DNA from: Microcaldota archaeon
GTDB taxonomy: Archaea > Micrarchaeota > Micrarchaeia > Norongarragalinales > Norongarragalinaceae
DNA: 44,441 nt
Assembly: GCA_016188965.1 (NCBI GenBank)
Contig: JACPGT010000018.1
Coordinates: forward strand, 1-44,441
Direction: 5' to 3'
Numbering within the stretch: the stretch's first letter is position 1; every line of letters begins with the position of its first letter. This document shows positions 1 through 7,996 of this stretch, piece after piece. The position numbers and the translations under genes are program-made. The notes under the pieces were generated by a model. The model was not told where the DNA came from. It saw only the letters and a program-made list of their open reading frames with translations, and ran no database searches.

Positions 1-108
1 ACTGTTGGCCGCGTCACGTCAACGACCGTACGCCACTACGTCGAAAAAAGCCAACAAAAACACTGGCCAAAAAAACAAGCCCAAACCACTCTAGCAAACT
101 TCAGCTAG
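1..108 (+). CDS. tnpA: Y1 HUH transposase TnpA, C-terminal fragment (5' end outside window)
   Basis: Frame 1 is open from the first base to a TAG at 106-108 and encodes the last 35 residues of a protein. The stretch TVGRVTSTTVRHYVEKSQQ resembles the final helix of IS200/IS605 TnpA, where STVG is followed by a helix of the form KQYIENQQ that carries the catalytic tyrosine. The tyrosine here is codon 37-39. A basic tail (KHWPKKQ) follows, as in known TnpA proteins. TnpA is a dimeric enzyme that cuts and joins single-stranded ends by a phosphotyrosine intermediate. The adjacent right-end hairpin supports the call. Only the C-terminus is visible, so intactness cannot be judged. Confidence 0.65.
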   Translation, partial: TVGRVTSTTVRHYVEKSQQKHWPKKQAQTTLANFS

Positions 109-139
109 ACGCCACGGCCTTTAGGCCGTGGTAGTTCAC
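1..139 (+). mobile_element. Right end of an IS200/IS605-family element
   Basis: The window opens inside the 3' end of a tnpA-like gene. Four bases after its stop lies a perfect hairpin, CCACGGCC (112-119), TTTA loop, GGCCGTGG (124-131), followed by TAGTTCAC. A GC-rich subterminal hairpin with a TTTA-type loop followed by a TTCAC-like cleavage sequence is typical of the right end of single-strand-transposing IS200/IS605 elements. The boundary is inferred at about 139, with TTGATTC as flanking DNA. The left end and any tnpB lie outside the window. Confidence 0.7.
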
Positions 140-387
140 TTGATTCGCAAGCGTTCGGCAGGGGTCGAGGCGCAGGCCGTGCCAAGGGGATGCAATCCCC
201 TGGGGCGACCGTTCGGGAATCCGCTCGGGGCTATTCTTTCTTTTTCTCACTTCCGTTTTGCTTTTTCCGTCATCCGCCTTATTTTTTTTGTCGTGTCCCG
301 TCCGATTCCGTCGTGTTGTCTTATTCTACGTCAGTCGTCGCCTGGGCCGTCATTTTTAACTCCGATTTGCATTGGGTTAGAGGAATC
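140..387 (+). other. Intergenic region with a GC-rich foldable segment (140-232), then a T-rich leader
   Basis: Directly after the IS end, GGTCG and CGACC enclose two inner hairpins. One is a short GGC/GCC stem. The other is CCAAGGGGAT with loop GCA and ATCCCCTGG, nine pairs with one bulged A. The remainder to 387 is T-rich. It does not fit a canonical tRNA: there is no 7-nt anticodon loop and no TTCRA loop. It may be a structured RNA, or DNA left by the insertion event. Confidence 0.3.
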
Positions 388-1077
388 ATGATCCGGCTCA
401 TCGCGTTCGACTTGTGGAACACGCTCATCCGCAACACGTGCCACCTCGGCGGCATCCCGTCCATGGTACGGCACGAGTTGGGCCTGGGGGCGTTGGATTG
501 GCGTGCGTATATCCGGGCGTACGACGAGGCGTTCTGCCTCAAGCCCGTAAAGTCGCTTCCTTCGGCGATGGATGAGTTGTGCCGGCGGTGCGGAATCGAC
601 GTGCCGCAAGAGAAAAAAGACGAGGCATGCCGGCAGGTCGAGGAACTCAAGGAATGCGTCGAGCCTTTTGACGACGCGTTCGACGCCTTGCGCACGTTGC
701 GGAAGGACGGTTTCCAACTCGTAGTGCTGACCAACACGAACAACCCGGCGCTTCAATACGCCTTCCAGCGGGCGCCGGTGGACCGCTACGTGGATGCCGT
801 CATCGCCTCGTGCGAGGAAGGCCTCATCAAGCCGGATGTCCGTTTGTTTTCGCGTATGCTGCAACGGTTCCGCACGCGTCCGCACGAAGCGCTGATGGTA
901 GGGGATAACGTGCACAACGATGTGCTGGCCGCCCGCGCCGTCGGCATGCACGCCGTACTTTTGAACCGCACCGCCGCTGTGGACTATCCGAATCAGATCC
1001 ATTCGTTGGCCGAGCTGCCGGATTACGTTACGCGCCTACCTCTAATGCCTCCCGGATCCGTCCACGCCGAAGACTGA
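388..1077 (+). CDS. HAD-superfamily hydrolase
   Basis: A 229-residue haloacid dehalogenase-like hydrolase, probably a phosphatase acting on a small phosphorylated metabolite. All HAD motifs are visible: FDLWNTLI near residue 6 (nucleophile Asp; the usual second Asp is Trp/Asn here, as in some HAD subfamilies), VVLTNTNN (motif II), LIKPDVRLF (motif III Lys) and MVGDNVHNDVLAA (motif IV acidic residues). The cap lies between motifs I and II, so it is a subclass I enzyme. The ATG at 388 is chosen because AGAGG lies just upstream and the HAD fold starts there; the upstream in-frame extension is not protein-like. The substrate cannot be predicted. The nearest neighbour upstream is an IS end. Confidence 0.85.
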   Translation: MIRLIAFDLWNTLIRNTCHLGGIPSMVRHELGLGALDWRAYIRAYDEAFCLKPVKSLPSAMDELCRRCGIDVPQEKKDEACRQVEELKECVEPFDDAFDALRTLRKDGFQLVVLTNTNNPALQYAFQRAPVDRYVDAVIASCEEGLIKPDVRLFSRMLQRFRTRPHEALMVGDNVHNDVLAARAVGMHAVLLNRTAAVDYPNQIHSLAELPDYVTRLPLMPPGSVHAED

Positions 1078-1097
1078 CGCATCTTCGCGTCCGAAAC

Positions 1098-1145
1098 TAT
1101 AGCCGACCACGAAAATAAGACGACGAAATAGTCGTGGCCGGCTAT
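1098..1145 (+). repeat. Palindromic element copy A1 (forward orientation)
   Basis: A 48-bp palindromic element with stem ATAGCCG-A-CCACGA paired to TCGTGG-C-CGGCTAT and a loop of about 20 nt containing GACGAC and ending AATAG. It aligns without gaps over 48 positions to the reverse complement of copy C2 (26122-26169), sharing GAAA, TAA, GAC and AATAGTC in the loop region while the stem sequences differ in a paired manner. Copy A2 follows in opposite orientation. Confidence 0.75.
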
Positions 1146-1192
1146 CTACTAAACCACGAAGCAATGTCGGGAATCTTTCGTGGTTTAGTATA
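1145..1192 (-). repeat. Palindromic element copy A2 (reverse orientation)
   Basis: A perfect 14-bp inverted repeat, TACTAAACCACGAA and TTCGTGGTTTAGTA, around a 16-nt loop. Read on the minus strand the loop contains ATTCCCGACAT, matching the CCCGAC loop core of copy B at 15305-15351. It sits head to head with A1 between two co-directional genes, so it could act in termination, processing or promoter spacing. Confidence 0.75.
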
Positions 1193-1309
1193 CGAACGGT
1201 GGTGCGGTGGCAGTGGCCGTGCCGGATGGCGTCGTTTTCGTTTTTTTCGCTTGTCTGACGTTTTTTTGTTCGAACCGCCCGATTTTTTTTCAACCACCTG
1301 CAATGCATA

Positions 1310-1320
1310 TGGTTTAATAA
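1310..1320 (+). promoter_or_regulatory. TATA box for the lipoprotein gene
   Basis: TTTAATAA lies about 27 nt before the GTG at 1342. This is the spacing of other leaderless promoters in the window, so the GTG start is favoured over the ATG at 1354. Confidence 0.45.
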
Positions 1321-1341
1321 TCCGTCCTCTTTTTCGGGCAT

Positions 1342-2850
1342 GTGACGCATCGCATGACGCCTTCCACGGCATGGGTCTTTTCGCTCGTCGTCGCATCCTT
1401 GTTTCTGGCGGGGTGCGTGGCGGCTCCTTCGGTCCAAGTCCCTTCCACCCGTGCTGCCGTGCCGTCCGCATCCCTTTCCGCTGTCGACGGCGTGGCCTTG
1501 TTGCCTTATTCCGATTCTTCGTATTCCTTTTCGTTGAGCAAGCCGGAAGGTTTCAGCGTCGACGCGGGCGACTTCATTCTGGTCAAGGATGGTTCCGACG
1601 GCGGAGTGACCAACGTCAAGCTGCGGCCTTTGCAATTGTTCGGCCGGTTTACTTCGGTTTCGGCATCCGACGTTGCCAACTGGCTTGTCGGCAAGGCCAA
1701 ATCGGGCTATGATTCATTTGAGTTGGAAGCCGTCCGCGAGTCCGCGGACGGCCACGTGGTGGAATTGGTCGCCGTTTTCACTGAAAATGGCGTCCCAAAA
1801 AAAGGAGTGCTCACCGTTTTCGTGAATTCGCCATACGCCATGTTGAGCAGTTATGAGACGCGGGCGGACTTGTTCTCGCGCAAAGAGCCGTTGCTGCGCG
1901 CTGTCGCGTCCAGTTATCGTCAGTCCACCCCCTCCGCTACGTCGGAGCGGCCGCCTTCGGCCCTGCCTGCGTCCACGGTTCCGGCCAGCACGATGGGCGC
2001 GCTTGAACCCACGTCCCAGCAAGGCGGCGTGAACGTCCGAATTCCGCGGGGCTGGTCGGTCACGGTCTTTCCCGCTTGCACGGGCTTAGTCGCCCTGGAT
2101 CCGGACAAGCCGGAACGAAGTGTGATCTTTCTGAACGGCCTGCATCAGGGAACCGAGCCCCTGCCGGCGGGTGTCACGCCGGAAACCTACCTTACGCAAT
2201 ACTTGTCGGAAGATTTCCAAACGGTTTCCGACGTCCGCATCGTCCGTTACGAAACCGCGGACGTGAGCGGCTTGTCTATGGGTGGGCGCATTTCCGTGAA
2301 AGCCATGCGCGCCTCTTTTTCGAACCAGGGCGTTTTGGCCACCGGTTCGTTCACCGTGGGCACGTATGACGTGGGCGGCGTTTCGACGGCCGTGGCTTAT
2401 CTGTATGGCGTCACGTCTTCGTCGGATGAATTCGACGCGGACGGTCCGAAGCTTCTGGATGTTTTCAATTCGATCGATTACGCCCAATCCACGCTGGGCG
2501 CGTGCAAGGAGTCGCTGGATGACGCGTGGGATGGCGCACGCAAGGTTTCGGACAGCCTTTCTGAAGGATTCGAACAGTCCCTCCGCGACTCTTCCGCCAA
2601 GCGGGCGTCATCCGGCGGCCTGACCCGGCAGGAACGCAACGACGAGATCCTCGAAAAACTCAGCGACACGTTGTTGGACCGTGACCGGGTGTACAATCCG
2701 GACACGGATGAAGTGTACGAAGTGAGTCCGACGTTCTACGAATACTACGACCGCCACCGGGAAAAATTCGACTACTCGCAGATGCGCTCGCTGCGCCCAG
2801 GCGAATGGCTGCAATACGCACCTTTGAACGGCGAACTGCGCATCCGTTAA
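1342..2850 (+). CDS. Secreted lipoprotein of unknown function
   Basis: A 502-residue protein with a signal sequence ending in a lipobox: hydrophobic WVFSLVVASLFLAGC, with the lipidated Cys at residue 25. After a Ser/Ala-rich linker there appear to be two similar alpha/beta units. Both describe a folded segment preceded by phrases of the type YSFSLSKPEGFSV and VNVRIPRGWSVTV, and both resemble the PsbP/Mog1-like folds seen in many lipoproteins; this fold assignment is a guess. The last 120 residues are charged and rich in Arg, Asp and Tyr. The start is GTG 1342 by promoter spacing, with ATG 1354 as the alternative. No enzymatic motif is visible. It probably faces the cell exterior. Confidence 0.75.
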   Translation: MTHRMTPSTAWVFSLVVASLFLAGCVAAPSVQVPSTRAAVPSASLSAVDGVALLPYSDSSYSFSLSKPEGFSVDAGDFILVKDGSDGGVTNVKLRPLQLFGRFTSVSASDVANWLVGKAKSGYDSFELEAVRESADGHVVELVAVFTENGVPKKGVLTVFVNSPYAMLSSYETRADLFSRKEPLLRAVASSYRQSTPSATSERPPSALPASTVPASTMGALEPTSQQGGVNVRIPRGWSVTVFPACTGLVALDPDKPERSVIFLNGLHQGTEPLPAGVTPETYLTQYLSEDFQTVSDVRIVRYETADVSGLSMGGRISVKAMRASFSNQGVLATGSFTVGTYDVGGVSTAVAYLYGVTSSSDEFDADGPKLLDVFNSIDYAQSTLGACKESLDDAWDGARKVSDSLSEGFEQSLRDSSAKRASSGGLTRQERNDEILEKLSDTLLDRDRVYNPDTDEVYEVSPTFYEYYDRHREKFDYSQMRSLRPGEWLQYAPLNGELRIR

Positions 2851-2933
2851 TTCAGCCGTCTGTTTGACTATCCGTGGCTTGTGCGTGCAGTAGTGGCGCT
2901 GAAATTCATTCCGCTTTTAGGCTCCGTCTTCCT

Positions 2934-3515
2934 TCACGGCAGCTGTCCGCTGCCCAGGCTGGGTGTCTGCATGGCCTCGACTTTGGCTTGGTAGTATTCC
3001 TTTCCGGAAAAGCCGAACGAGCCTGCCAGGACGTTTCCGGGGAATTGCTTGACCGCCGTGTTGAACTTCTGGATGGATTCGATGTAGCGGCCGCGGGCCA
3101 CGCTGATGCGGTTCTGCGTGCCGGCCAATTCGTCCGTCAGCGCGACGTATTGTTTGTTGGCCTGCAGTTCGGGGTAGTTCTCGGCCGTGGACACGGCGGT
3201 GACCAAGGCGGTGATGCCGTTGGTCATCTGAACGCCGGCGATGTCCTTGTTCAGCAAACCGGATGCGCTTTGCCAGCGTGAGCGGGCTTCGGTGACGTTC
3301 TGCAGGAGGCTCGTCTCGATGCGGACGGAACTGGACACGACGGAGACGAGGTTGGGAACTAAGTCGGATTGGCGTTGGTACTGGTTTTCCACTTCGCTCC
3401 ATTTGGCGTTGACGTCCTGGTCCATGGACACGAATCCGTTGTAGCTGAGCATGACGAATAAGCCCAGCAGCACGATGACGCCGATGGCGCCGTACAGGAT
3501 GACGTTTCCGCGCAT
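2934..3515 (-). CDS. lemA: LemA family protein
   Basis: A 193-residue LemA family protein with an N-terminal membrane anchor (residues about 5-24, VILYGAIGVIVLLGLFVML), followed by the helical LemA domain. Family landmarks are the WSEVENQYQRQSDLVPNLV segment, the TEARSRWQ region, and the ENYPELQANKQYVALTDELA and RGRYIESIQKFNTAVKQFP segments. LemA proteins have an anchored helical-bundle domain outside the membrane; their biochemical role is not settled. The gene lies 79 nt downstream of a TPM-domain gene on the same strand. This LemA/TPM pairing recurs in many bacteria and archaea, suggesting a joint envelope function. Confidence 0.92.
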   Translation of the reverse strand: MRGNVILYGAIGVIVLLGLFVMLSYNGFVSMDQDVNAKWSEVENQYQRQSDLVPNLVSVVSSSVRIETSLLQNVTEARSRWQSASGLLNKDIAGVQMTNGITALVTAVSTAENYPELQANKQYVALTDELAGTQNRISVARGRYIESIQKFNTAVKQFPGNVLAGSFGFSGKEYYQAKVEAMQTPSLGSGQLP

Positions 3516-3594
3516 GTTTTTTTCACATCCGAACTACGTTTGATTCAAACCGTATTGATTGCTTTCCTTGTCCGTTGTTCTTTAATGGGTGTCT

Positions 3595-4299
3595 TCAGCG
3601 TCCCGCTCCGCCGCCTCCAGAGCCGCCCCCGCCGAATCCTCCGCCCCCGAAGCTTCCTCCGCTTCCTCCCCGCCACCCTCCACCAAAGCCGGGCAAGACG
3701 GCGTATCCGCCTCTTTTGCGTCGGATGCTGATGACGAATATCAGAATGAATAGGAGGATGTACATTACTAGGAACCAGTCCAGCCCGCCTTCATCTGCCG
3801 TTTTACCGGCCCGCACGTCCTCCGCGTTGTCCTGAATGACCTGCGCGGCGGCGTGCGAAAATGCCACGATGCCCTCGTTGGTGCGGTTGGCATCGCGCAG
3901 GGGAACGTACGTTTCATCCAGCAGGCGGCCGACTTTGGAATCCGGCAGGATGCCTTCCAGGCCATAGCCGACTTCCACTTCGATGCGGCGCTCTTTTACA
4001 GCGTACAGGATGAGAATGCCGTTGTCCTTCTCCTTGTCGCCGACGCCCCATGCGTTGAGAAGCCGCGTGCGAACGGCCGACGGCGTGTCAGGCGCGGTGG
4101 TCTGGACGCTGACGAAGACGATTTGGGCCGTCGTGGTTTCACGTATGCCGGAAAAAAGCGAATGCAGTTCGGCGGCTTGGGCAGCATCCAGCACGCCGGC
4201 AAAATCGTTGACGTAGGCGTCGCGGTACGCTGGCAGTTCGGCCGCGACGGTTGCAGCAAAAATGGCCAGGATGGCCAGCAGGCCGACGATTGGGTGCAT
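3595..4299 (-). CDS. TPM-domain membrane protein (YgcG-like)
   Basis: A 234-residue protein with an N-terminal signal or anchor (MHPIVGLLAILAIFAATVAA), an extracytoplasmic TPM domain (residues about 25-160) with the signatures VNDFAGVLDAAQ, GVGDKEKDNGILILY and RRIEVEVGYGLEGILPD, a second transmembrane helix (about 182-197), and a Gly/Ser-rich tail. The tail is characteristic of YgcG-type members. TPM domains are linked to photosystem repair in plants and to acid phosphatase activity. A TATA box at 4322-4329 is 26-27 nt from the ATG, so transcription is probably leaderless and continues into lemA. Confidence 0.9.
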   Translation of the reverse strand: MHPIVGLLAILAIFAATVAAELPAYRDAYVNDFAGVLDAAQAAELHSLFSGIRETTTAQIVFVSVQTTAPDTPSAVRTRLLNAWGVGDKEKDNGILILYAVKERRIEVEVGYGLEGILPDSKVGRLLDETYVPLRDANRTNEGIVAFSHAAAQVIQDNAEDVRAGKTADEGGLDWFLVMYILLFILIFVISIRRKRGGYAVLPGFGGGWRGGSGGSFGGGGFGGGGSGGGGAGR

Positions 4300-4321
4300 G
4301 CAATGCGCAGGGCGCGCACGC

Positions 4322-4329
4322 TATTAAAT
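4322..4329 (-). promoter_or_regulatory. TATA box for the TPM-lemA operon
   Basis: ATTTAATA on the minus strand is centred 26-27 nt before the ATG at 4299, the spacing expected for a leaderless archaeal transcript. Confidence 0.55.
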
Positions 4330-4407
4330 CGTTGCCCGTTTGCCGCCGTGATTTTGAATCAGTTGACTCTCGTTTTTCTTCATCGGCCCTTCCTTCGGAG
4401 AAGACGC

Positions 4408-4986
4408 CTAAGCCTGCGAATGAGTCATCATGTAGCCTGGATGGTGGCCGTGGGCCGATAAGAGGTTTTGCCTATGCCGTACGCCGGTTCGGTGCCGCCG
4501 GATCCACGCCGCCACGGGTTTCGGCACGTCTTTCTTCCAACTTTTAGGCCACTGCCTAATGCGTTTTCCTTCCAGCCGGTTGCGGCGCACCAAGGGGCTG
4601 CCGATGACGGGAATGGCGTGCAGGTGCAGTTGCTTTTGGACGCGGGGGTTGTTGGAAAAGACGAGGTCGAACGAGCGGCGGGGCACGGCCTTAAGCAAGG
4701 TTTTTACCCAGGTCTTGTCCGGGGCATACGGAACGGCTCCGAATTTCAATTTCTTTTTTGGAAAACACGCTTGAATCATTTTCTTTCTCTCCGATGAGGA
4801 AAAGGGGTTGTCCTCGTCTTTCACATCGGCCGAACCGATGACCACGATGACGTCGAAACGCAAGAGCTGCTTCTTCAACAGTAGGAAGTGGGCGTTGTGG
4901 AAGGGCTGGAAACGGCCGGGAAAAAGCAGACGGAGGCGTTTTGCCTTCGCACTTGTCCTGCGGCCGGTTTTTTTCCGTTTTTCCAT
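4408..4986 (-). CDS. nadM: Nicotinamide-nucleotide adenylyltransferase (archaeal NadM type)
   Basis: A 192-residue nucleotidyltransferase that would transfer AMP from ATP to NMN to make NAD. The first catalytic motif is clear, LFPGRFQPFHNAHF at residues about 21-34, matching GxFxPxHxxH. VVIGSADVKDEDNPFSSSER follows, where archaeal NadM has IGSAQxSHxxxNPFTAGER. The second signature, normally SGTxIR, is altered here to LEGKRIRQW, so the ATP-phosphate contacts may differ. WKKDVPKPVAAWI matches the family C-terminus, and about 30 extra His/Arg-rich residues follow. It lies 32 nt downstream of dephospho-CoA kinase on the same strand, joining two adenylated-cofactor steps. Confidence 0.82.
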   Translation of the reverse strand: MEKRKKTGRRTSAKAKRLRLLFPGRFQPFHNAHFLLLKKQLLRFDVIVVIGSADVKDEDNPFSSSERKKMIQACFPKKKLKFGAVPYAPDKTWVKTLLKAVPRRSFDLVFSNNPRVQKQLHLHAIPVIGSPLVRRNRLEGKRIRQWPKSWKKDVPKPVAAWIRRHRTGVRHRQNLLSAHGHHPGYMMTHSQA

Positions 4987-5018
4987 TTTTTTTCATTCCG
5001 TTCTTTTCCGCTGTTTTC

Positions 5019-5534
5019 CTACATGCGTATCGACTTGAACTGGCCGTACAGCACGTGCGCTTTGGCCTTCATCTTTTCGTCCACGTCCAATACCACGATG
5101 CCTTTCTTGGGCTGTCCGTAGCAGATTTTCACGCCCAACGGCGCGTGCAAAAGCAGGGGGATGACGGCTAAGTCTTCTTCGCCGATGACGAACAGGTTGA
5201 CTGGCACCATGCTTCTGACGGCCGCACATACGGCCTTGTCCAACGACGGCGAGATATGGCCCGCCGGGTTGACTGCCGTTTTGCGCTGGCCTGTCAGCGT
5301 GTCAAAGAACGCCGCTTGTTTGGCCGGCAAAGGTTCCCGCCGGGTCTTCAGGTCGTACACGCGTACGTGCGGATGCATTCCGAGCTTGAACAACGTCTGC
5401 ACCGTGGCGTCGCCCACGGCGTACACGACGTGGCCCGCCAACGCGGCTTTCAGTTTGGCTTTCTGTCCGGGTCCGAACAACGCCCCCAACGGCTTCTTGA
5501 GGGCGCGCGTGAGCGCCGGTGTGATGACTTTCAT
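5019..5534 (-). CDS. GTP-dependent dephospho-CoA kinase (DUF359)
   Basis: A 171-residue archaeal dephospho-CoA kinase that would phosphorylate the 3'-hydroxyl of dephospho-CoA using GTP, the last step of archaeal CoA synthesis. Family signatures in order are YAVGDATVQTLFKLG, VRVYDLKTRREP, VNPAGHIS, VIGEEDLAVIPLLLHAPLG and CYGQPKKGIVVLDV. The length is normal for the family. A TATA-like AATAAA (5557-5562) is about 26 nt before the ATG, so the mRNA should be leaderless and extend into nadM. In many archaea this gene neighbours ribosomal protein genes; none are recognisable here. Confidence 0.9.
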   Translation of the reverse strand: MKVITPALTRALKKPLGALFGPGQKAKLKAALAGHVVYAVGDATVQTLFKLGMHPHVRVYDLKTRREPLPAKQAAFFDTLTGQRKTAVNPAGHISPSLDKAVCAAVRSMVPVNLFVIGEEDLAVIPLLLHAPLGVKICYGQPKKGIVVLDVDEKMKAKAHVLYGQFKSIRM

Positions 5535-5923
5535 TCTTTGGAATACTCGGCTTGCGAATAAAGCCGTTTTGGCATTTGTTGGTTTCGCCGTCCATTGCCC
5601 TTATCGTGCCGGAAGCGGTAGCGGAGCTTGCCGCCGTGCACGGCAGAGCGCGTAGATTTGGGCGAATCCAAGCCGGGGGGCGAGGCGCGTATGTCGTTGG
5701 GGTGTTAGGCTTCGTGTTTTTCGTTTAGCCCTTGGGGTGCTTGTAGCGTTTACGGGGTTTGTCATCGTGGGCGGCTGCACGCGCAGACTTGGCATCGGCC
5801 AAGTCCAGCGGATGACCACGCGCACGTTGCCAGACCGATGACTTTGCTCAAAGTCACCGGCCAGCACGTCCCGCGTCGCATTTAAGGCTTTCTTCCGCCA
5901 TTTTCTTGTCAGGCGTTTTTGTC
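5535..5923 (-). other. 389-bp gap with a possible decayed or frameshifted small basic gene
   Basis: No intact recognisable gene. On the minus strand one frame reads LNATRDVLAGDFEQSHRSGN (about 5816-5885) with codon use like its neighbours. A different frame continues as DLADAKSARAAAHDDKP and ends RKRYKHPKG with a TAA at 5725-5727. The two halves would join by a one-base shift near 5805-5815. I do not recognise the product. The TATA boxes of the flanking genes lie at 5557-5562 and 5880-5886. Confidence 0.25.
5557..5562 (-). promoter_or_regulatory. TATA box for the dephospho-CoA kinase-nadM operon
   Basis: TTTATT on the minus strand is centred about 26 nt before the ATG at 5534. Confidence 0.45.
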
Positions 5924-7966
5924 ATGGTTTCCACTTTCCAGCAGCAGGACGCGTTGGCCAAATTGGGCTATTCTGAACTGAATCCGTTGCAGCGCAAGGC
6001 GTTGGCCGAAGGCTTCCTTGAATCGCCCCGCACCCTGGTATGCGCCCCAACGGCTTCCGGAAAGACCCTTTTGGCACTCTTAGCTATGGCGCGGCATTTC
6101 GCGGCTTCCAGCAAACCGGTGTTCTACGTCGTGCCCCTGCGGGCGCTGGCCTCGGAGAAGCACCGTGAATTCAAACAGTCCTTGGCCTCGTTCGGCAAGA
6201 CCGTGGGCTTGAGCACCGGCGACTTCGACTCGTCTTCCACGGAACTGGCGTCGTTCGACGTGCTGATCATGACGTCGGAAAAGCTCGACTCGCTTCTGCG
6301 GCACGACAAGACGTGGCTGGAGCGCGCCGGCCTCTTTGTTTTCGATGAAATCCATTTGCTGGCCGACGGCAGCCGGGGCGCGACGCTGGAAATGGTGCTG
6401 ACCAAGATCAAACGCTCGGAATGCAAGATTCTCGGTTTATCCGCCACGGTGGCCAACGCCGGCCAGCTGGCCCAATGGCTGGGCGCCCAATTGATCCAAA
6501 GCGACTACCGGCCGACCAAACTCGTCATCGGCTTGTGCGATGGCGAGCGCCTGCACATGGAAGACGGCGACGTCGTGAACGTGTCCGAGCCTCCGGCGAG
6601 CCATTTGGCGCGCATGGCGTTGGCGGAAAAGAACGGCAAAGGCCAGGCGTTGTTCTTCGTAGCCACTCGGCCTTCGACGCAAGCCGTGGCCAAGCAATTG
6701 GCGCCCGTGGTCCGCGCCCAGTTGACGCCGGAAGAACTGGCCCAATGCAAGGTCCTGTCGGAAAAAGTACTCAAGGCCTTGCCGGTTCCGACGCACCAAT
6801 GCCGGCTCTTGGCCGAATGCGTGGCGCAAGGCGTCGCGTTCCATCACGCCGGTTGCGAAGGCACCCAGCGCGCGCTGATCGAGGACGCTTTCAAACACTC
6901 GCGTTGCGTCAAGATCATCGCCGCCACTACGACGCTTGCCGTAGGTCTGGACCTGCCGGCGTCTTGGGTGGTGGTGCGTGACATCAAGCGCTTTTCTGGT
7001 TCATTTTCGGACTATTTGACGAAGATGGAAGTCAGCCAGATGTGCGGACGTGCCGGAAGGCCGAAATTCGACTCCAAGGGAACCGCGGTTTTGATGTGCC
7101 AGCCGCGTGAGCTCAAGTCGGTGCGGGACAAGTACGTCTTCGGCCCGTTGGAAGACCTTTACTCGCAGCTGTCTTCCGAGCCCATCCTGCGCTTCCACGC
7201 CTTGGCCTTGGTGGCTTCCGGCTACGCCGCTTCGTTCGAGAAGCTCTTCGAATTCTTCCACTCCACGTTCTACGCCCACCAGTACGGCGAGGTGGAGCAA
7301 CTGCTCTCGGTCGTCGAGAAAGTGGTGGGCCAGCTGAAGGACATGGACTTCTTGCGCGAACGCAAAGGCCAGCTGTTGGCCACTCCGGCAGGCAAACGCG
7401 TCGCCGAACTGTACGTCGACCCGCTTTCCGCGCACGGCTTCATCCAATCCATGGCCAAGCCGTTGGACGACTTCGGCTTTCTGATGGTCCTGCAGCGCGC
7501 CACCGAATCGCGGCCCTTGCTTTCGGTCAAGCGGGCGGAAGAGCAACTGCTGTGGGATGAGTGGTTCGCCCGCGTTCCGGACGACGCGGCGGACGAGGAA
7601 TCGCTGCAGCGCTACAAGAGCGCCAAGCTGCTGGATGCCTGGATTACCGAGCAAAACGAGGACGCTGTTTTGGAAAACTTGGACGTGCCGCCGGGCGTTT
7701 TGCACGGCCGCGTCAAGATCCAGGAATGGCTGGCGTACGCCTACTCGGAACTGGCGCACTTGTTGAACCAGTCCACGGCTCTACGCGTGGCCCGCCCGAT
7801 GCGCAAACGCCTCCAATACGGCGTGAAGGACGAATTATTGCCGCTGATTGCGATGCGGGGCGTCGGCCGCGTGCGCGCCCGCCGTTTGTTCGACAAAGGC
7901 ATCCGAACGCGCGAAGCCGCGGAAGCGCTGGGCGAGGAAAAACTCAAGGAAATGTGGAAAGACTGA
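5924..7966 (+). CDS. Hel308-like superfamily 2 DNA helicase
   Basis: A 680-residue ATP-dependent 3'-5' helicase of the Ski2/Hel308 group, which acts on stalled forks in archaea. Motifs in order: Q-like LGYSELNPLQRKAL, Walker A APTASGKT (about residue 42), PLRALASEK (Ia), DEIHLLAD (II), GLSATVAN (III), VAFHHAGCE and TTTLAVGLDLPA (IV/V), and QMCGRAGRPKFDSKG (VI). A winged-helix and ratchet region follows. The C-terminus has a helix-hairpin-helix, IAMRGVGRVRARRLFDKG, as in Hel308. The ATG at 5924 is chosen over an in-frame TTG at 5906. ATTTAAG at 5880-5886 is a likely TATA box. It ends 30 nt before a convergent gene. Confidence 0.92.
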   Translation: MVSTFQQQDALAKLGYSELNPLQRKALAEGFLESPRTLVCAPTASGKTLLALLAMARHFAASSKPVFYVVPLRALASEKHREFKQSLASFGKTVGLSTGDFDSSSTELASFDVLIMTSEKLDSLLRHDKTWLERAGLFVFDEIHLLADGSRGATLEMVLTKIKRSECKILGLSATVANAGQLAQWLGAQLIQSDYRPTKLVIGLCDGERLHMEDGDVVNVSEPPASHLARMALAEKNGKGQALFFVATRPSTQAVAKQLAPVVRAQLTPEELAQCKVLSEKVLKALPVPTHQCRLLAECVAQGVAFHHAGCEGTQRALIEDAFKHSRCVKIIAATTTLAVGLDLPASWVVVRDIKRFSGSFSDYLTKMEVSQMCGRAGRPKFDSKGTAVLMCQPRELKSVRDKYVFGPLEDLYSQLSSEPILRFHALALVASGYAASFEKLFEFFHSTFYAHQYGEVEQLLSVVEKVVGQLKDMDFLRERKGQLLATPAGKRVAELYVDPLSAHGFIQSMAKPLDDFGFLMVLQRATESRPLLSVKRAEEQLLWDEWFARVPDDAADEESLQRYKSAKLLDAWITEQNEDAVLENLDVPPGVLHGRVKIQEWLAYAYSELAHLLNQSTALRVARPMRKRLQYGVKDELLPLIAMRGVGRVRARRLFDKGIRTREAAEALGEEKLKEMWKD

Positions 7967-7996
7967 ATCGGTGCGCGGAAAGAAGGTGTTCGCGCG

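Noticed and set aside
140-232. tRNA gene beside the IS end
   Set aside because: Some tRNA-like stems, but no anticodon loop of seven, no TTCRA T-loop and no acceptor pairing.
331-1002. Minus-strand 223-codon frame opposite the HAD gene
   Set aside because: Antisense to a gene with complete HAD motifs; the composition is not protein-like.
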